A DNA stretch of 64,000 nucleotides, taken from NCBI GenBank assembly GCA_963580285.1, contig OY757011.1, positions 118,549,874-118,613,873 on the forward strand, read 5' to 3'. A program made the position numbers and the translations under genes. This DNA is from Lucinisca nassula (Eukaryota; Mollusca; Bivalvia; Lucinida; Lucinidae). The notes under the pieces were generated by a model. The model had not been told where the DNA came from and made no database searches. It was given only the letters and a program-made list of their open reading frames with translations. Positions 1 through 10,617 of this stretch are shown one piece after another (the stretch's first letter is position 1; every line of letters begins with the position of its first letter).

Positions 1-226
1 CTTTTCCCGGACAGGCCTATACGTAAGCGGTTAACCAGTACGGTGCACATTCTTTCGCCAGAAACTGACAACTGTCCTTCTTGAATCAGCGGAAGGGAGA
101 GAATGACCGTAGGAATGATTTCATGATCAATCTCCGCGAAAGAATGTTGCCGACCCCGGCAGGTATCTAACTCGCGTCTTCCTGATCACCAGTCGGACGC
201 GCATCCGACTGAGCTCCCGGGGCCGA
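1..226 (-). repeat. SINE-A copy, cut by window start
   Basis: tRNA-derived SINE read on the minus strand. The head at about 150-226 carries an A-box-like GAGCTCAGTCGG and a weakened B-box region. The body holds the GCACATTCTTTCGCCAGAAAC segment seen again near 9680, 36310 and 39785. The tail lies beyond the window start. The family is defined here by comparing copies within the window. Confidence 0.8.
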
Positions 227-412
227 CTAATTTCATTTCTGAGAAGAGGATTAGAGAGATTTTACCATGGTAGCCATATTGGTCATGTGACCTGATATTG
301 GGTCCATTGGTTCCAGAGCAGGAGGTTCCTGAAAGGTGTTTAACCTCATATGGGCATGTCGGCCATATTGGTCCTGTGAATAAATTTTCACTTGTTTGAT
401 CCTAAAAGCTAA
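227..412. repeat. Fragment of GCCATATTGGTCATGTGACC dispersed repeat
   Basis: Contains two GGTC(A/C)TGTGA-type blocks and a GGTTCCAGAGCAGGAGG-like phrase, matching the body of the H element at 36650-37450. It forms the left flank into which the LINE at 413 inserted. No terminal structures are visible. Confidence 0.55.
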
Positions 413-1687
413 AATATCAATGCTGGAGTTCCTCAAGGGTCCGTCTTGGGCCCTCTATTATTTTTAATATACGTGAATGACATATCTGAATCGCTGCTAA
501 GTTTGACAAGGTTATTTGCAGATGATAGTTCTTTGTTTTTTTCAGCATCTAGTATTGCTGATATTGAAGGTATTATTAACCATGATCTTCACATTTTAGT
601 TGCATGGGCAAAACAGTGGCTTGTAAAGTTCAATCCGCTGAAAACAGAAGCAATGCTTTTTACTTTAAAAGGGTTTGAAAATTTTCCAAAGTTAATATTC
701 AACGACACTGAAATTAAATTTGTAGATAACCACAAACATCTAGGTTTGACGCTTAGCAGCAATTGTAAGTGGCATACACATATTGACAATATTTTAAATA
801 GTGCGGCAAAAGTTGTTGGTATTATGAGAAAGTTAAAATTCACGCTAAATAGATTTGCCTTAAATCAAATTTATAATTCATATGTCCTTCCGATACTTGA
901 ATACTCCTCTTTAGTATGGGATGGTTGCACAGAGCAAGATTCTAATGCTTTGGAAATATTACAAAATGAAGCAGCCAGAATTGTAACTGGACTGACAAGG
1001 TCTGTTTCACTCGAATTATTATACAAAGAATGTGGGTGGACTCCTTTATCGGAGAGACGTAAAAAACAGAAACTATATTTTATGTACAGATCAATCAATG
1101 GGCAAGTCCCCTCGTATATTGTTGATCTCATTCCTCCTGCCGTAAGAGAAACCACTAATTATCCAATCAGAAACCGTAATAACCTCTCCGTTCCTTTCTG
1201 CAGAACAGAGCTATTTCGAAATTCTTGTATTCCATCATCTCTGTTATTATGGAACGACTTGGATGAGAATTTACGCAATAGCTCTTCTCTTAATTCTTTT
1301 AAATATGCAATAAAAAGTCATTATTCAATTACAGAGGGAGTACCAAAATATTATATTCAAGGTGATAGATTTTTATCTGTAATGCATGCTAGAATACGTA
1401 ACAAATGTAGCAACTTGTTCAGTGACTTATACACTAAACATTTATTAATCAGTCCTGTTTGTCAATGTAACTTAGAAAATGAGGATGCTGAGCACTATTT
1501 TTTTCGCTGTCCGAAATATGCAAATCAGAGAGTAAATCTTTTTACCGAAACTCGAAATTTTCACCCCCTTAATTTAAATATTTTACTTTATGGTATTACA
1601 CAGCTACCATTCGAGGAGAACATGATTATTTTCAATGCTGTACATACATACATCAAGAATACTGGTAGATTTTCTAACAACTTCTGA
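413..1687 (+). pseudogene. LINE reverse transcriptase, C-terminal half
   Basis: Open frame after a stop at 410-412. It opens with GVPQGSVLGPLLF (RT motif B region), followed by LFADDSSLF, which holds the FADD form of the catalytic YxDD. Then come the thumb and the long C-terminal region typical of CR1/Jockey-group LINEs (LVWDGC, AARIVTGL, PLSERRKKQK). Near the end is a C-x-C...H...C cluster (CQCNLENEDAEHYFFRCPKY), the zinc-knuckle-like motif of these RTs. The endonuclease and the N-terminal RT motifs are missing, so the copy cannot move by itself. The 420-codon frame has no internal stop, which suggests a fairly young insertion. Clade assignment is by motif memory only. Confidence 0.88.
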
Positions 1688-1772
1688 GATTATGCATCGA
1701 ATCATGTATGCGTGATGATCTATATCATACCGCTGAATCCCAAACCACAACCATTCTGTAGAGACACACACT

Positions 1773-1803
<31 letters not shown>

Positions 1804-1985
1804 TCAAATACTGCTAAAGTATAAATGTTAATAATTTATGTGTTTGTCATTGTCGCGTGACTGTAATTTTGATGATGTTACTATATGTAGGGGAAGGGTC
1901 GTAACTAATGTTGTGAGAACTTGTGACCCAACCCCATTGCATGCATGTTTTGTCATGTTTTGATGCAATAAAATACGTTTAAACT
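413..1985 (+). mobile_element. 5'-truncated non-LTR retrotransposon (LINE-A)
   Basis: A LINE 3' half inserted next to an H-like repeat. It starts abruptly just before the GVPQGSVLGP block of the reverse transcriptase and runs through the RT C-terminus into a 3' UTR of about 300 bp. The UTR contains a (TTTA)n tract at about 1771-1804 and ends in GCAATAAAATACG plus an A-rich end near 1985. Truncation at the 5' side is the usual result of incomplete target-primed reverse transcription. No clear target-site duplication was found. Confidence 0.85.
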
Positions 1986-1999
1986 AAAAGCTTTCATTA

Positions 2000-2420
2000 A
2001 TACATATGAAATTCGGTTACTAATGGAGCAGAAGTTTCTGTGAAAGTAAGTTTCAATTTTAATATTTGAATAAACTTGGGCCAAGGTCGAAGAATGACCT
2101 TGACCTGTAATACTCAAATAGTTTCATCCACTCAACTAGCAGACTGCATCTACCAATTTTCAGGTCACAGGCAGCAATAGTTTTTGAAAAATACAAGGTT
2201 TTTACTTTTTCACATACAAACGTTTATGCGACCAAATTTGACCTTGACGTCAAATAGGCCACGGCCGTCCCGGGTCATCATTTGAAGAATATATAATGGG
2301 CCCAAGTCCCCAGTGCTAAATACCAAGTTTCCGATGAAAATCGGCCCGTTGGTTCCGGAGAAGAAGAGTTCTGAAGCGTTTTTTTTCCCCTTATATGGGC
2401 AAACTCATATTAATAAAATT
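2000..2420. repeat. Degenerate F/H-type repeat core
   Basis: Contains TGACCTTGACC, CCAAATTTGACC, ATGGGCCCAAGTCCCC and GTTCCGGAGAAGAAG phrases in the same order as 5390-5660 and 26450-26540. It is a core fragment without recognisable hairpin ends. Confidence 0.6.
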
Positions 2421-2526
2421 TTTACTTCCTTGTTTCCATAAGCTTTTATAAAAAAAAGTCACAAATGCCACAGGAGTTCCAGTAGAAAATGTTTTAATTT
2501 TTATATCTAAAATGCCTTACTCTCAG

Positions 2527-2604
2527 GAATCGATACAATTAACACACAGCTCCCATCTCCAAGGCAATGATCAGGAATCGATACAATTAACAGACAGCTC
2601 CCAT
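2527..2604. repeat. Local direct duplication, 46-bp offset
   Basis: GGAATCGATACAATTAAC followed by (A/G)CACAGCTCCCATC-like sequence occurs twice, starting near 2527 and 2573. Related single copies are at about 7497-7560 and, inverted, at 29215-29280. No gene is visible in 2420-2700. Confidence 0.7.
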
Positions 2605-2699
2605 CAGAGACACTAATGGGAAAGAAACACAAACATGATGGAAATCCAAAAGAACGGTTACTTTCCCACAAAAATGGCTAATTGGCTATCCAAAACAAA

Positions 2700-3240
2700 A
2701 TAATATAAGCGATACAAACACCCAAAGACAAACCATAACAAAAATAAACCGCGACAGAAGAACCGCCTTGGAACGGTCAGTGAAACGAAATTCACTGTGG
2801 GGGGAGGGGGGTGGGGGAGATTAAATCGATTTTACGTGGCCACAATCCTAGCCCTTACTTTCGTCGCGACTTAGACAAATTATTTGTTCAGTCCACGTGA
2901 TGATGGCCTCCTTACTCATCAGTGCAACATCTCCTTGAACACAAAAAATCAAACAACCACAGAGATGAAACAATGGTGAGGACCCGACAGCAAGAAACCA
3001 CTGAAATGCTGGAGCAAAAGAAAACCAACAATTAGACTCCAATGGGCCCGACCAGAGACAGAGCATCAGGCACCAACCAACATTACATAGAATTAGATCT
3101 CTCTAATTCTCAATAAGCCTATACATTTGAACCGTCATAGAATCAGAGGCCTGACCCACCGGCGTGCAATTAAAGAGGGAAACAAAGTTGTCAACCGTGA
3201 TTGGGTTAACTACCATGCATGCAGTCTGTCGTATAACATT
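2700..3240 (+). repeat. Dispersed repeat R1, copy 1
   Basis: Shares long collinear blocks with 38690-39150: AACCGCGACAGAAGAACCGC, ATCGATTTTACG, ACTCATCAGTGCAAC, CTGGAGCAAAAGAAAACCAA and GATTGGGTTAACTACCATGC. Both copies contain an unstable G/C-rich tract (here 2799-2818). No TIR or protein was recognised. The remaining span 3241-3480 is AT-rich with nothing identified. Confidence 0.75.
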
Positions 3241-3713
3241 TATGTTGTACCCAATCTTTTTATATCGAAGAATGATTTTACGAAATTGGGTGCTGAAGTC
3301 ATTGCGGTTATATATTTATTATTTTTCTGAGTATATCAAACTAAGTCACACTAAAATTCGGATCCCAATAGACCGTGTTGCAGAAGAGATTTAAGTCCAA
3401 TAATGAATTTTGAAATTAAATCATAATATTTACATTTCCAGTGTAAAGTCTAATGTAAACCTATAGAAAACAAATGCGTTCATACTACCATGAACGCATC
3501 GAATCACGTGATTCTCGGTGACGTTAAGTGACGTCATTCTAAACCATTGTTCTCTACGGGGGTTGATGACGTCAATGCTCTTCCGCTCTTTGTAGAAAAA
3601 CAGCGTGTAAAAGGTTTTTCAGCTTTGAAAGCTTGCCCTACAAGCATTTTTTTCGCCCAGTGATGAGGGGCATATAATATAAATATAAAAAATAAACTTA
3701 ATTTTTCTGCTTT

Positions 3714-3816
3714 TCATGAAAGTATGAACGACAGTGGGTCGCTAGCAAAGTTAACATGAACCCCTTCGGGGTTCATTTACTTTGCACGCGACCCACTGCG
3801 TTCATACTTCCATGAA
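3714..3816. repeat. Long hairpin next to Penelope-like fragment
   Basis: An inverted repeat with arms of nearly 50 bp and a TTCG-type turn around 3765. The left arm (CATGAAAGTATGAACG, CAGTGGGTCGC, GCAAAGT) is mirrored by ACTTTGC, GCGACCCACTG and CGTTCATACTTCCATG. It sits just downstream, in the minus direction, of the Penelope-like reading frame, so it may be part of that element's 3' end. Two full TGACGTCA palindromes occur at about 3530 and 3565 in the adjoining sequence. Confidence 0.8.
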
Positions 3817-4181
3817 CTGCAGAAAAATAAATTTCATTTCTTAAATGACGTCTATAAAATTTTGAAAAGGCTTTGCGTAGTTTATGGTACCGATAACCCT
3901 GATTAAGAAGTTTAGCAGTTAACAATTTATTACGAGTGTTGAAGTCAGTTACATGACTACACACTCTGGCAAATCGAATCAATTGCGAAATATAGACGCA
4001 ATAGGATGGCGCACGAGGAACACCATCCAAAAAAGGTAAATTTACAATCTCAAAACCAAAATCATCGCGTTTATCATAAATTTTGCAAGAAATAAAGCCA
4101 TCTACAATAGATAGATGTAAATCCAAAAGCGGAGCCTCGGTATCAGAAGAATTTGCTTTATTTAACTGAAGTTCTCGGGTT

Positions 4182-4200
4182 GGGGGGGGGGGGGGGGGGG
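4182..4200. repeat. G homopolymer inside RT frame
   Basis: A run of about 19 G. On the coding (minus) strand it encodes a run of prolines and shifts the frame of the Penelope-like RT. It most likely expanded by replication slippage, though assembly error is possible. Confidence 0.9.
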
Positions 4201-4475
4201 TAAATTTGACTGATCAAACCATCGAAATATGTATTGTCAATATTTAATAAATCATCCAAATATCTAGAAGTCGAGCTAAAAGCTTCAATGATATCAGATT
4301 GGTTTTCAGCAGAAAGGGACAGCATGAAGTCTCTCTCATAACAAAACAAAAATAGATCAGCCATAAGGGGTGCGCAATTAGTACCCATCGACCTAGCCAC
4401 AACTTGTCCAAAATACATTGGTACCAAATCTTATGTAAATATTGTTAATTGGAAAGGTGAGAGCTTCACACGTTT

Positions 4476-4777
4476 CCGTCCCCGCCCATAGGGGCTTGAA
4501 GAAATATATGGGCTGCATGATGCTTCCACGCAGAGCTGAATCTGGCCCGCACACTAGTACTGGTAAACCGCTTAGAGGATCTAAGCCTGTCCAGGAACCG
4601 CGGTGCGAGGCGGACCGTCCATGCTAATAAACCCTATTGGTTTCATTGGGCGACAGGGCTTGAGATGTCATTTCATCTCAATGTCGGGTAAAAGTCCCAC
4701 AAAATTGGAAGCAACGTCTCCAAAATGACCTTTACAGTGTTGACGGGGACGTTAAACCTCAAATCAAACAAAATCAA
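4476..4777 (+). repeat. SINE-B, full length, with target duplication
   Basis: About 302 bp, bounded by the 14-bp direct repeat AGCTTCACACGTTT at 4462-4475 and 4778-4791. It starts CCGTCCCCGCCCATAGGGGC and ends GACGTTAAACCTCAAATCAA. It interrupts the Penelope-like RT pseudogene and is therefore younger than it. This copy defines the family used for the other SINE-B entries. No clear pol III A/B boxes were seen, so SINE is a structural call (short, target duplication, conserved 3' tail). Confidence 0.9.
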
Positions 4778-5002
4778 AGCTTCACACGTTTTCTGACATG
4801 ACCATAAAGTATAATTTTAATGCTCTTCAGAAGTGAAAAACGCACTTCTTACATTACATGCAAGATAGAGGGAGTCTTCCCAATGAAATGGCCATTAAAT
4901 TAAATCATTAAGTTTTTCTTTTATAAGATTATGAGGAAGTGTGGTGTGAAGGGTGGAAAAACCATAAGTAGACAGACTTGAAGCACAAAAAAAAAAAAAA
5001 AA

Positions 5003-5140
5003 CGTCTGGATTTCAATTTATTTAAAACTTCATTAGAATTTTTTTATTGACCAAACGAGATTTCTACCTGATCTTTCGAAGACTTTGGCGCAATATTTTA
5101 TCACATGTTTTTTGATGGCAGTTAAACATGAAGTTAATAA
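5003..5140. other. No gene seen
   Basis: AT-rich sequence after an A-tract (4986-5002); nothing recognisable. Confidence 0.5.
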
Positions 5141-5873
5141 TTTATTCAAGGTCAAGACCTTGAATACCTGTGTGGTTTCATTCACTCATTTAGCTGACTG
5201 CATCCACTAATTTTCACCTCAGAGACAGCAATAGTTTCCGAAACTACACAGTTTGGACTTTTTCTCATACAAAAGTCTATGTGATCAAAGTTGACCCTGG
5301 CGTAAAATAGGTCAAGGTCATCCGACGGTCATCATTTGAACAAACTATGATGGACCGGAGTCCCTAACAAGAATGACCTTGACCTTGAATGCTTCTGTAG
5401 TTTCATCCACTCAATTAGCTTACTGACTCTACGAATTTTCAGATCACAGACTGCAAAAAGTACTCAGTTTTGACTTTTTCCCATACAAAAGTCTATGTGA
5501 CCAAATTTCACTTTGGCGAAAAATGGGTCAAATTCATCCGAGGAACATCCTTAGAACAAACTTTGATGGGCCCGAGTCCCCAATACTGCATACCAAGTTT
5601 CATGACAATCGACCAACTGGTTCCGAAGAAGAAGATTTTTGAAGTTTTTTTTATCTTATATGGGCATTGCGGCCAGCTGGGTGACCTGAACCCCGCGAAC
5701 AAACTGTCGTTCCCCATACCATGAATACTCCACATGAAATTTTACTTCAATTGGCCCTGTGTTTTCGGAGGAGAAGATGTTTGAAAATAGTGACAGACGA
5801 CCGACAGGCAGACAGGCAATGGACCCTTGTCATACTATAAGCTCACCTATGAGCCTTCGGCTCAGGTGAGCTA
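5140..5873 (+). mobile_element. F element, hairpin-side part (F1)
   Basis: Two to three diverged repeats of about 180-220 bp (AGGTCAAGGTCATCCGA, CATACAAAAGTCTATGTG(A)CC, GGTTCCGAAGAAGAAG) are followed by a GACAGGCAGACAGGCA-type tract and the terminal hairpin 5840-5872 (AGCTCACC TATGAGCC / GGCTCAGGTGAGCT). The opposite CTCTTGTT end is not identifiable, so the copy is truncated or decayed on the left. Confidence 0.75.
5840..5872. repeat. F-family terminal hairpin
   Basis: AGCTCACC...GGTGAGCT with inner arm TGAGCC/GGCTCA and a short TTC loop; followed by TAAAAA. It is equivalent to the hairpins at 6004, 40654, 52213 and 62399. Confidence 0.9.
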
Positions 5874-6001
5874 AAAATACTGAAAAGCAATATAAAGACA
5901 TTTGTTTTCCACGGAAATTCAAGTTTTAAATAAGGGGTTGGCGCCTCTAGTCTAGTTTTGAAATGTCATATAAAACGGTAGTGATTCTTTTTCTCTTTTT
6001 T

Positions 6002-7231
6002 TTAGCTCACCTGAGCCGAAGGGTGAGCTATTGTGATCGGTCACCGTCCGTCGTCGTCGTATGTCCGTCCGTCCGTTCACAATTTCTTTAAACAACATCT
6101 CCTCCTTAACCACTGAACAGATTTTGACAAAACTTGGCAGGAATGATCCTTAGGTGGTCGTCTCTCAAAGTTGTTCAAAGAATTCAATTCCATGCAGAAC
6201 TGTGGTTGCCATGGTAACGAAAATGAGAAAATAATAAACCAGAAGGCCCAGGTCTTTGATATTTGGTATGAAGCTTCATCTAGTAGACCTCTACCAAGAT
6301 TGTTCAAATTATAACCATGGGACCAACAATGCCCCCGCGCCGGGGCCAACGTGTTTTACATAGGCTTATAAAGGGAAAACCTTTAAACATTTTCTTGTCT
6401 GAAACCGGAAGGCCCAGGTCTTTGATCTTTGGTTTGAAGCTTCATCTAGTGGACCTCTACCAAGATTGTTCAAATCATAGCCCTAAGGATGAAAATGGCC
6501 CCGGGCCGGAACCCACTGTGTTTACATAGAGGTATATAGGAGATCCTTGAAAAATCTTCTTGTCTGAAACAAAAAGGCCCAGGTCTTTGTTATTTGGTTT
6601 CAAGATTCTTCTAGTGGACCTCTACCATGATTGTTCAAATTATAGTCCGGGGGACGAAAATGGCCCCACCCCGGGGCCCACTGGGTTTACATAGAGGTTT
6701 ATAGGGAAAACATTTAAAAATCTTCTTGTCTGGAACCAAAAGGCCCAGGTCTTTGATATTTGGTGCGAAGCTTCGTCTAGTGGACCTCTACAAAGATTGT
6801 TCAAATTGGAGCCCTTGGGCCAAAAATAGCCCAAGGGCGGGACCCACTGGGTTTACATAGAGTTATATAGGGAAAACCTTTAAAAATCTTCTTATCTGAA
6901 ACCGGAAGGCCCACGTCTTTGATATTTGGTATGAAGCTTCATCTAATGGAGCTCTACCATGATTTTCAAATTATAGCCAAAATGGCCCCACCCCGGGACC
7001 CACTGGTTTTACATAGACTTATATAGGGAAAAAACTTTTTAAATGTTTCTTGTCTGAAACCAGAAGGCCCAGGCCTTTGATATTTGATATTAAGCTTCTT
7101 TTAGAAGACATTAAGCTTCATTTAGAAGACCTCTATCAAGATTGTTCAAATTATAGACCTGAGATCAAAAATTGCTCATATGTAAATCTCTTAGCTCAAG
7201 TGAGCGCCATAGGATCATTATGGGCCTCTTG
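6002..7231 (-). mobile_element. F element, complete ends (F2)
   Basis: Left end: TTT then hairpin AGCTCACCTGAGCCGAAGG GTGAGCT (6004-6029), then GTGATCGGTCACCGTCCGTC and a (GTCC)n-like tract. Core: about six diverged units of about 165-170 bp containing AGAAGGCCCAGGTCTTTGAT, GCTTCATCTAGTGGACCTCT and CCCCGGGCCGGAACCCACTG, the reverse complement of the core in F5, F6 and F8. Right end: CATTATGGGCCTCTTGTTTT. It lies hairpin to hairpin with F1, 130 bp away. T runs flank both ends. Confidence 0.85.
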
Positions 7232-7239
7232 TTTTTTTG

Positions 7240-7471
7240 TTTTTTTTTTTGGTATTGGTTTTACGCCCCTTTCAATAAGATTTTACTTATTTCGAGCCGA
7301 TCGTTAATCAGAGGTGGTCGAAAACCGGAGTACCCGGAGAAAATCCACATGTCCTTTTGTTGAAGAATTTGGGAGTCTCACATGTGGCCCGAGCCAGGCT
7401 ATAGCACCAACAGAGGTGATAGATCTAATGATTAAGATTCAGCGCTATTACCCATTAGGCCACGGAGGCCC
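7240..7471 (-). repeat. SINE-D copy
   Basis: tRNA-derived SINE on the minus strand. The head near 7471 reads GGGCCTCCGTGGCC and contains the A-box region; the body has the CGGGTACTCCGG-like and GATCGGCTCG segments shared with 50112-50329. Its T-rich tail (7232-7250) touches the CTCTTG end of F2, as at 50329/50330. Only a weak possible target duplication (TAAAAC) was found across F2. Confidence 0.75.
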
Positions 7472-7674
7472 GTAAAACAGAAACGAAGGCAATGATCAGG
7501 ATTCAATACAGTTGCCACACACTCACCATCCAAGACACCAAAGGGAAAAAGCCACGGGGGCATAATTAAAATCAAAACACTGAGAGTACTGGTGGTTCGA
7601 TTGTCTCTGAGTGTAGATTGGGAAAATGGGCCTGATCGGGGACTTAAACTGTTTCGTTTAACCCATAAATTCCT

Positions 7675-7815
7675 CTACTGTAAGCAAACCGTGTAGACCC
7701 TGATCAGACGCTGCGTTTTTCGGCGTCTGACCCTTCTTTCCTGTACTGTAAGCAAACAGTGTAGACCCTGATCAGACGCCGCGTTCTGTGGCGTCTTATC
7801 TGGGGCTACACTGTT
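7675..7815. repeat. Two CAGTGTAGACCCTGATCAGACG palindrome units
   Basis: Two copies of a module reading GTGTAGACCCTGATCAGACG, the second (7751-7814) closed by the reverse GGCGTCTTATCTGGGGCTACAC(T)GTTTGC arm. The same palindromic module sits inside TTAA MITEs elsewhere in the window (14873, 35190, 46860). Confidence 0.8.
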
Positions 7816-8284
7816 TGCCAAGCTGAAACCATGATTCCAGCAAGATTCTATATACACTCATAACTCTTTTACGCAACACTCTGACCTCACTGCGATAAAA
7901 TGGTATAAGTTACATGGATTTCCTACAAATCAGTGATAGTCACGTGGACTGCAGCCCTAATAGAGGTTTTGTCCTTATAACTTTGGGTCGACTGATAAAC
8001 AATCGACCCAAAAATACAAATAGAAAGCCAAAGGGACAGTTTTATTTTATTTATTTTATCTTTTTTCGAAAACAAAAATGGCCAATGACCATCTTGCTCT
8101 GTTCTTTATCTTTCTTAGGCAGTTGGGACGTTAGTGGGGCGTTGGACAGACACTGAACAGCATTGTCATACTGTTCTTCCTCTATAATGTAGTGAGCTTG
8201 TTTAGGATGAAGCATAATTTGTTATACATAAATATCTGTATCACATTGTTCATTATAACACATTTGGGATATAATACAGCTGAA
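7816..8284. other. No gene seen
   Basis: Contains a small hairpin TTTGGGTCGACTG/ATCGACCCAAAA at about 7981-8012 and a GTGATAGTCACGTGGACTG segment that recurs inverted near 40545-40575. Otherwise unremarkable. Confidence 0.5.
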
Positions 8285-8545
8285 TATCACGTGAACAAGT
8301 TCGTGAAATGAACACCCCCTAAACCCCACTTTATATAGAGAAAACTGAGGTTTATTGGGGGTAAACATTATTTTTCTTATTTCTGTTCCAAGACATAGGC
8401 ATTGTGTGCTCGTTAGAACCGCCTCATTGAGGCGTTCTAACGAGCACCAACAACCTGTATTTGCAGTTTATATAAGAAAATATCACGGATTTGCATCAGA
8501 AAAGTAGCTATTTTGGAGATGTGAAAAAATGCACAAGTCACACGG
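8285..8545 (+). mobile_element. Palindrome-centred MITE L, copy 1
   Basis: Begins TCACGTGAACAAGTTCGTGA, has ACCCCACTTTATATAGAGAA, then the palindrome GTGCTCGTTAGAACCGCC/GGCGTTCTAACGAGCACC (8403-8450), then ATATCACGGATTTGCATCAG and GATGTGAAAAAATGCAC. The same order appears at 8697-8965 and in reverse at 9055-9325. No protein is encoded. The family was recognised from internal comparison only. Confidence 0.8.
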
Positions 8546-8696
8546 GAGCGTTATGGTTATGAGACTTGTCTAAAAAATAAACAGATTATATAGAAATTTA
8601 TTTTTCCATAAATGACCATTTTTCTGTATAATCTATACAATTAATTTTATAAAAACGCGACTGTTTAACCAACATTTGTATGTTTTCTGCTTTTGC

Positions 8697-8965
8697 ATCA
8701 CGTGAACAAGTCCGTGAAATGAAGACCCCCCAATACCCAACTTTATATAGAGAAAACTGGGGTTTACGGGGGTATATATTATTTTTCTTATTTTTGCTCC
8801 AAGACATAGGTTGTGGTTACTCGTTAGAACCGCCTCAATGAGCACCCACAACCTATCCTTGCAGTAATTTTAAGCAAAATATCACGGATTTTCATGAGAA
8901 AAGTAGCCATTTTGGAGATGTGAAAAGTTGCACTATGTCGCACGGATGTGCTATCGTAATGGGAT
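8697..8965 (+). mobile_element. MITE L, copy 2
   Basis: Same module order as copy 1 (TCACGTGAACAAGTCCGTGA, CCCAACTTTATATAGAGA, GTTACTCGTTAGAACCGCC). The second palindrome arm is partly deleted (8822-8850). Confidence 0.8.
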
Positions 8966-9054
8966 CTCAACAATAGTGTTATAAAGAGGTTGTGGTGTTT
9001 TCTATCTGATCCGCTTTTTGGAAAGTCTTCGACTTCTGAGAGAAACATGAAATA

Positions 9055-9325
9055 TAACAATCCCATCCGTGCGACATAGTGCATTTTTTTCATATTTCCA
9101 AAATGGCTACTTTTCTGATAAAATCCGTGATTTTTTTCTTCTTGATACTGCAAACCTGGGTTGTGGGTGCTCGTTAGAACCGCCTCATTCAGGCGGTTCT
9201 AACGAGTACCCACAACCTATATACTGGAGCAGAAATAAGAAAATGTATACCCCCGTTGACCCCAGTTTTCTCTATATCAAGTAGGGTTTAGGGGGTGTTC
9301 ATTGCACAAACCTTTTCACGTGATG
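9055..9325 (-). mobile_element. MITE L, copy 3, inverted
   Basis: Reverse order of copy 2, forming a large inverted pair with it. It holds the best palindrome of the family, 9159-9220 (GTTGTGGGTGCTCGTTAGAA / TTCTAACGAGTACCCACAAC), and ends TTTTCACGTGA. Copies 2 and 3 could fold on each other over about 250 bp. Confidence 0.8.
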
Positions 9326-9568
9326 CTACGGCTAAACTGAAATTTGAATCTGAAATCAAGATCTATGATGAATCGAACAATAATAGATGACAATGCAATT
9401 AATCTTTCTCGGTGTTCTGTTGTTAAATTGAAAATACATATTTACTTCGATGCTTGACATGTTTATTAAAGTATATTGTGTACACGAATTATTTGAAAGC
9501 ACAATCATTTGAGAAAAAAAAAATGATTGAAACGATGAAGATAAAGATATCCAAACCGATATAATTTT

Positions 9569-9852
9569 GTATTGGAGTTTAACGGCCCAGTCAATATTAT
9601 TTGGGTCATTTTTGAGCTGGTCAGTTTACTTCTGGGCAGGCTTATACGTAAGCGGTTAAACAGTAAAGTGCACATTCTTTCGCCAGAAACTGACAACTGC
9701 CCTTCTTGAATCAGCGGAAGGGAGAGAATGACCGTAGAAAAGATTTTATGATCAATCTCCACAAAAGAGTGTTGCCAACCCCGACACGTATCGAACCCGC
9801 GTGCTCCTGGTCAGCAGTCGGACGCACATCCGACTGAGCTACCGAGGCCGGC
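9569..9852 (-). repeat. SINE-A, near full length
   Basis: Tail at left (TATTGGAGTTTAACGGCCCA), body with CTGGGCAGGCTTATACGTAA, head at right. On the minus strand the head reads GGCCTCGGTAGCTCAGTCGG (A box) and GGGTTCGATACG (B box), so it is tRNA-derived and potentially pol III transcribed. Confidence 0.88.
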
Positions 9853-10339
9853 GATAGAATAAGAATTACCATATTTGTGATATGACAATCCTTGCATTCC
9901 AAGAAACATACGTGTAATACCCTTTACGCAATTTACGCATGTGCGTAATGAAAATGTGAGACTGCTTTCATATACCCCCCATTATCAAAGGAACTGCTCT
10001 AAAGGGGAAAGCGTGCTCGAAACATAGATTTCAGAGTCGGCTTTGGGAAAGTTTTTTCGACGACAGCACAATCTTTCTTTTTTTTTATTTTGACTTAAAT
10101 CTAAGGTGGAATTTAAACCCATTTACAGAATCTTCCACATATAAAACCTTCGGACAGGTCTATTCCAAGAATTTGGTGTGTCTGGTTTGTTTTAATTGCT
10201 GTAAGTTTTGCAAACGTTTCCAACATTTTAGCAAACAGTGTAGAAGTTGATCAGACGCTGTATATATAAGAAGAAATAAAAAAAATATATTTAACAATGC
10301 CCCAGATAGGAGAGGTATCAAAATATTATTTTTCTTACA
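9853..10339. other. No gene seen
   Basis: Contains a small TTACGCA/TGCGTAA palindrome near 9928-9948 and a decayed GCAAACAGTGTAGA half-palindrome at 10230. Nothing else recognised. Confidence 0.5.
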
Positions 10340-10400
10340 TGTTGAGGGTACTCATTAGAAGCGCCTCACTGAGGCGTTTCTAATGAGTACCCACAACATA
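10340..10400. repeat. GCGCCTCACTGAGGCG palindrome (MITE L type)
   Basis: GTACTCATTAGAAGCGCCTC / GAGGCGTTTCTAATGAGTAC perfect or near-perfect inverted repeat, the same central palindrome as in MITE L. Similar stand-alone palindromes or halves lie at 14500-14525, 16437-16494, 21685-21703 and 24926-24957. Confidence 0.85.
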
Positions 10401-10617
10401 TGTTTTAAAATAGCAGTACATGCCGTGTGAGAAATTCGCCTTATCTGGAGATATGAATATTACATACCTCTGCGAAGGCCACGTTCCTTTGTAAAAAGCA
10501 AGTTTTGTCGGGTGCTTATGAGATGGACCTGCTTGCATAAGTCAAAACTCACTAGAATTGCAAAATCATGCTGCAGCTGCTCGATATTAGCATTTGAAAG
10601 TGATCAGCATTGATTGA

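Larger units (their letters stand above)
3773..4985 (-). pseudogene. Penelope-like reverse transcriptase fragment, broken
   Basis: Minus-strand RT remnant in pieces. The 4158-4427 segment has SMGTNCAPLMADLFLFCYE and then SRYLDDLL, the YxDD catalytic box in the form used by Penelope-like elements. The 3773-4126 segment continues with LDLHLSI, KIYDKRDDFGFEIVNLPF, a YISQLIRFARVC-like segment and KLLNQGY, the usual downstream RT/thumb region. The two pieces are in different frames because of a long G tract at 4182-4200. Further upstream RT sequence, with stops, resumes at 4792-4985 beyond a SINE insertion. The GIY-YIG endonuclease was not found. The family call rests on motif recognition; a related RT lineage is possible. 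Confidence 0.72.

Noticed and set aside
251..436. Small minus-strand frame upstream of LINE-A
   Set aside because: Lies in a dispersed repeat; no domain and no conservation evidence.
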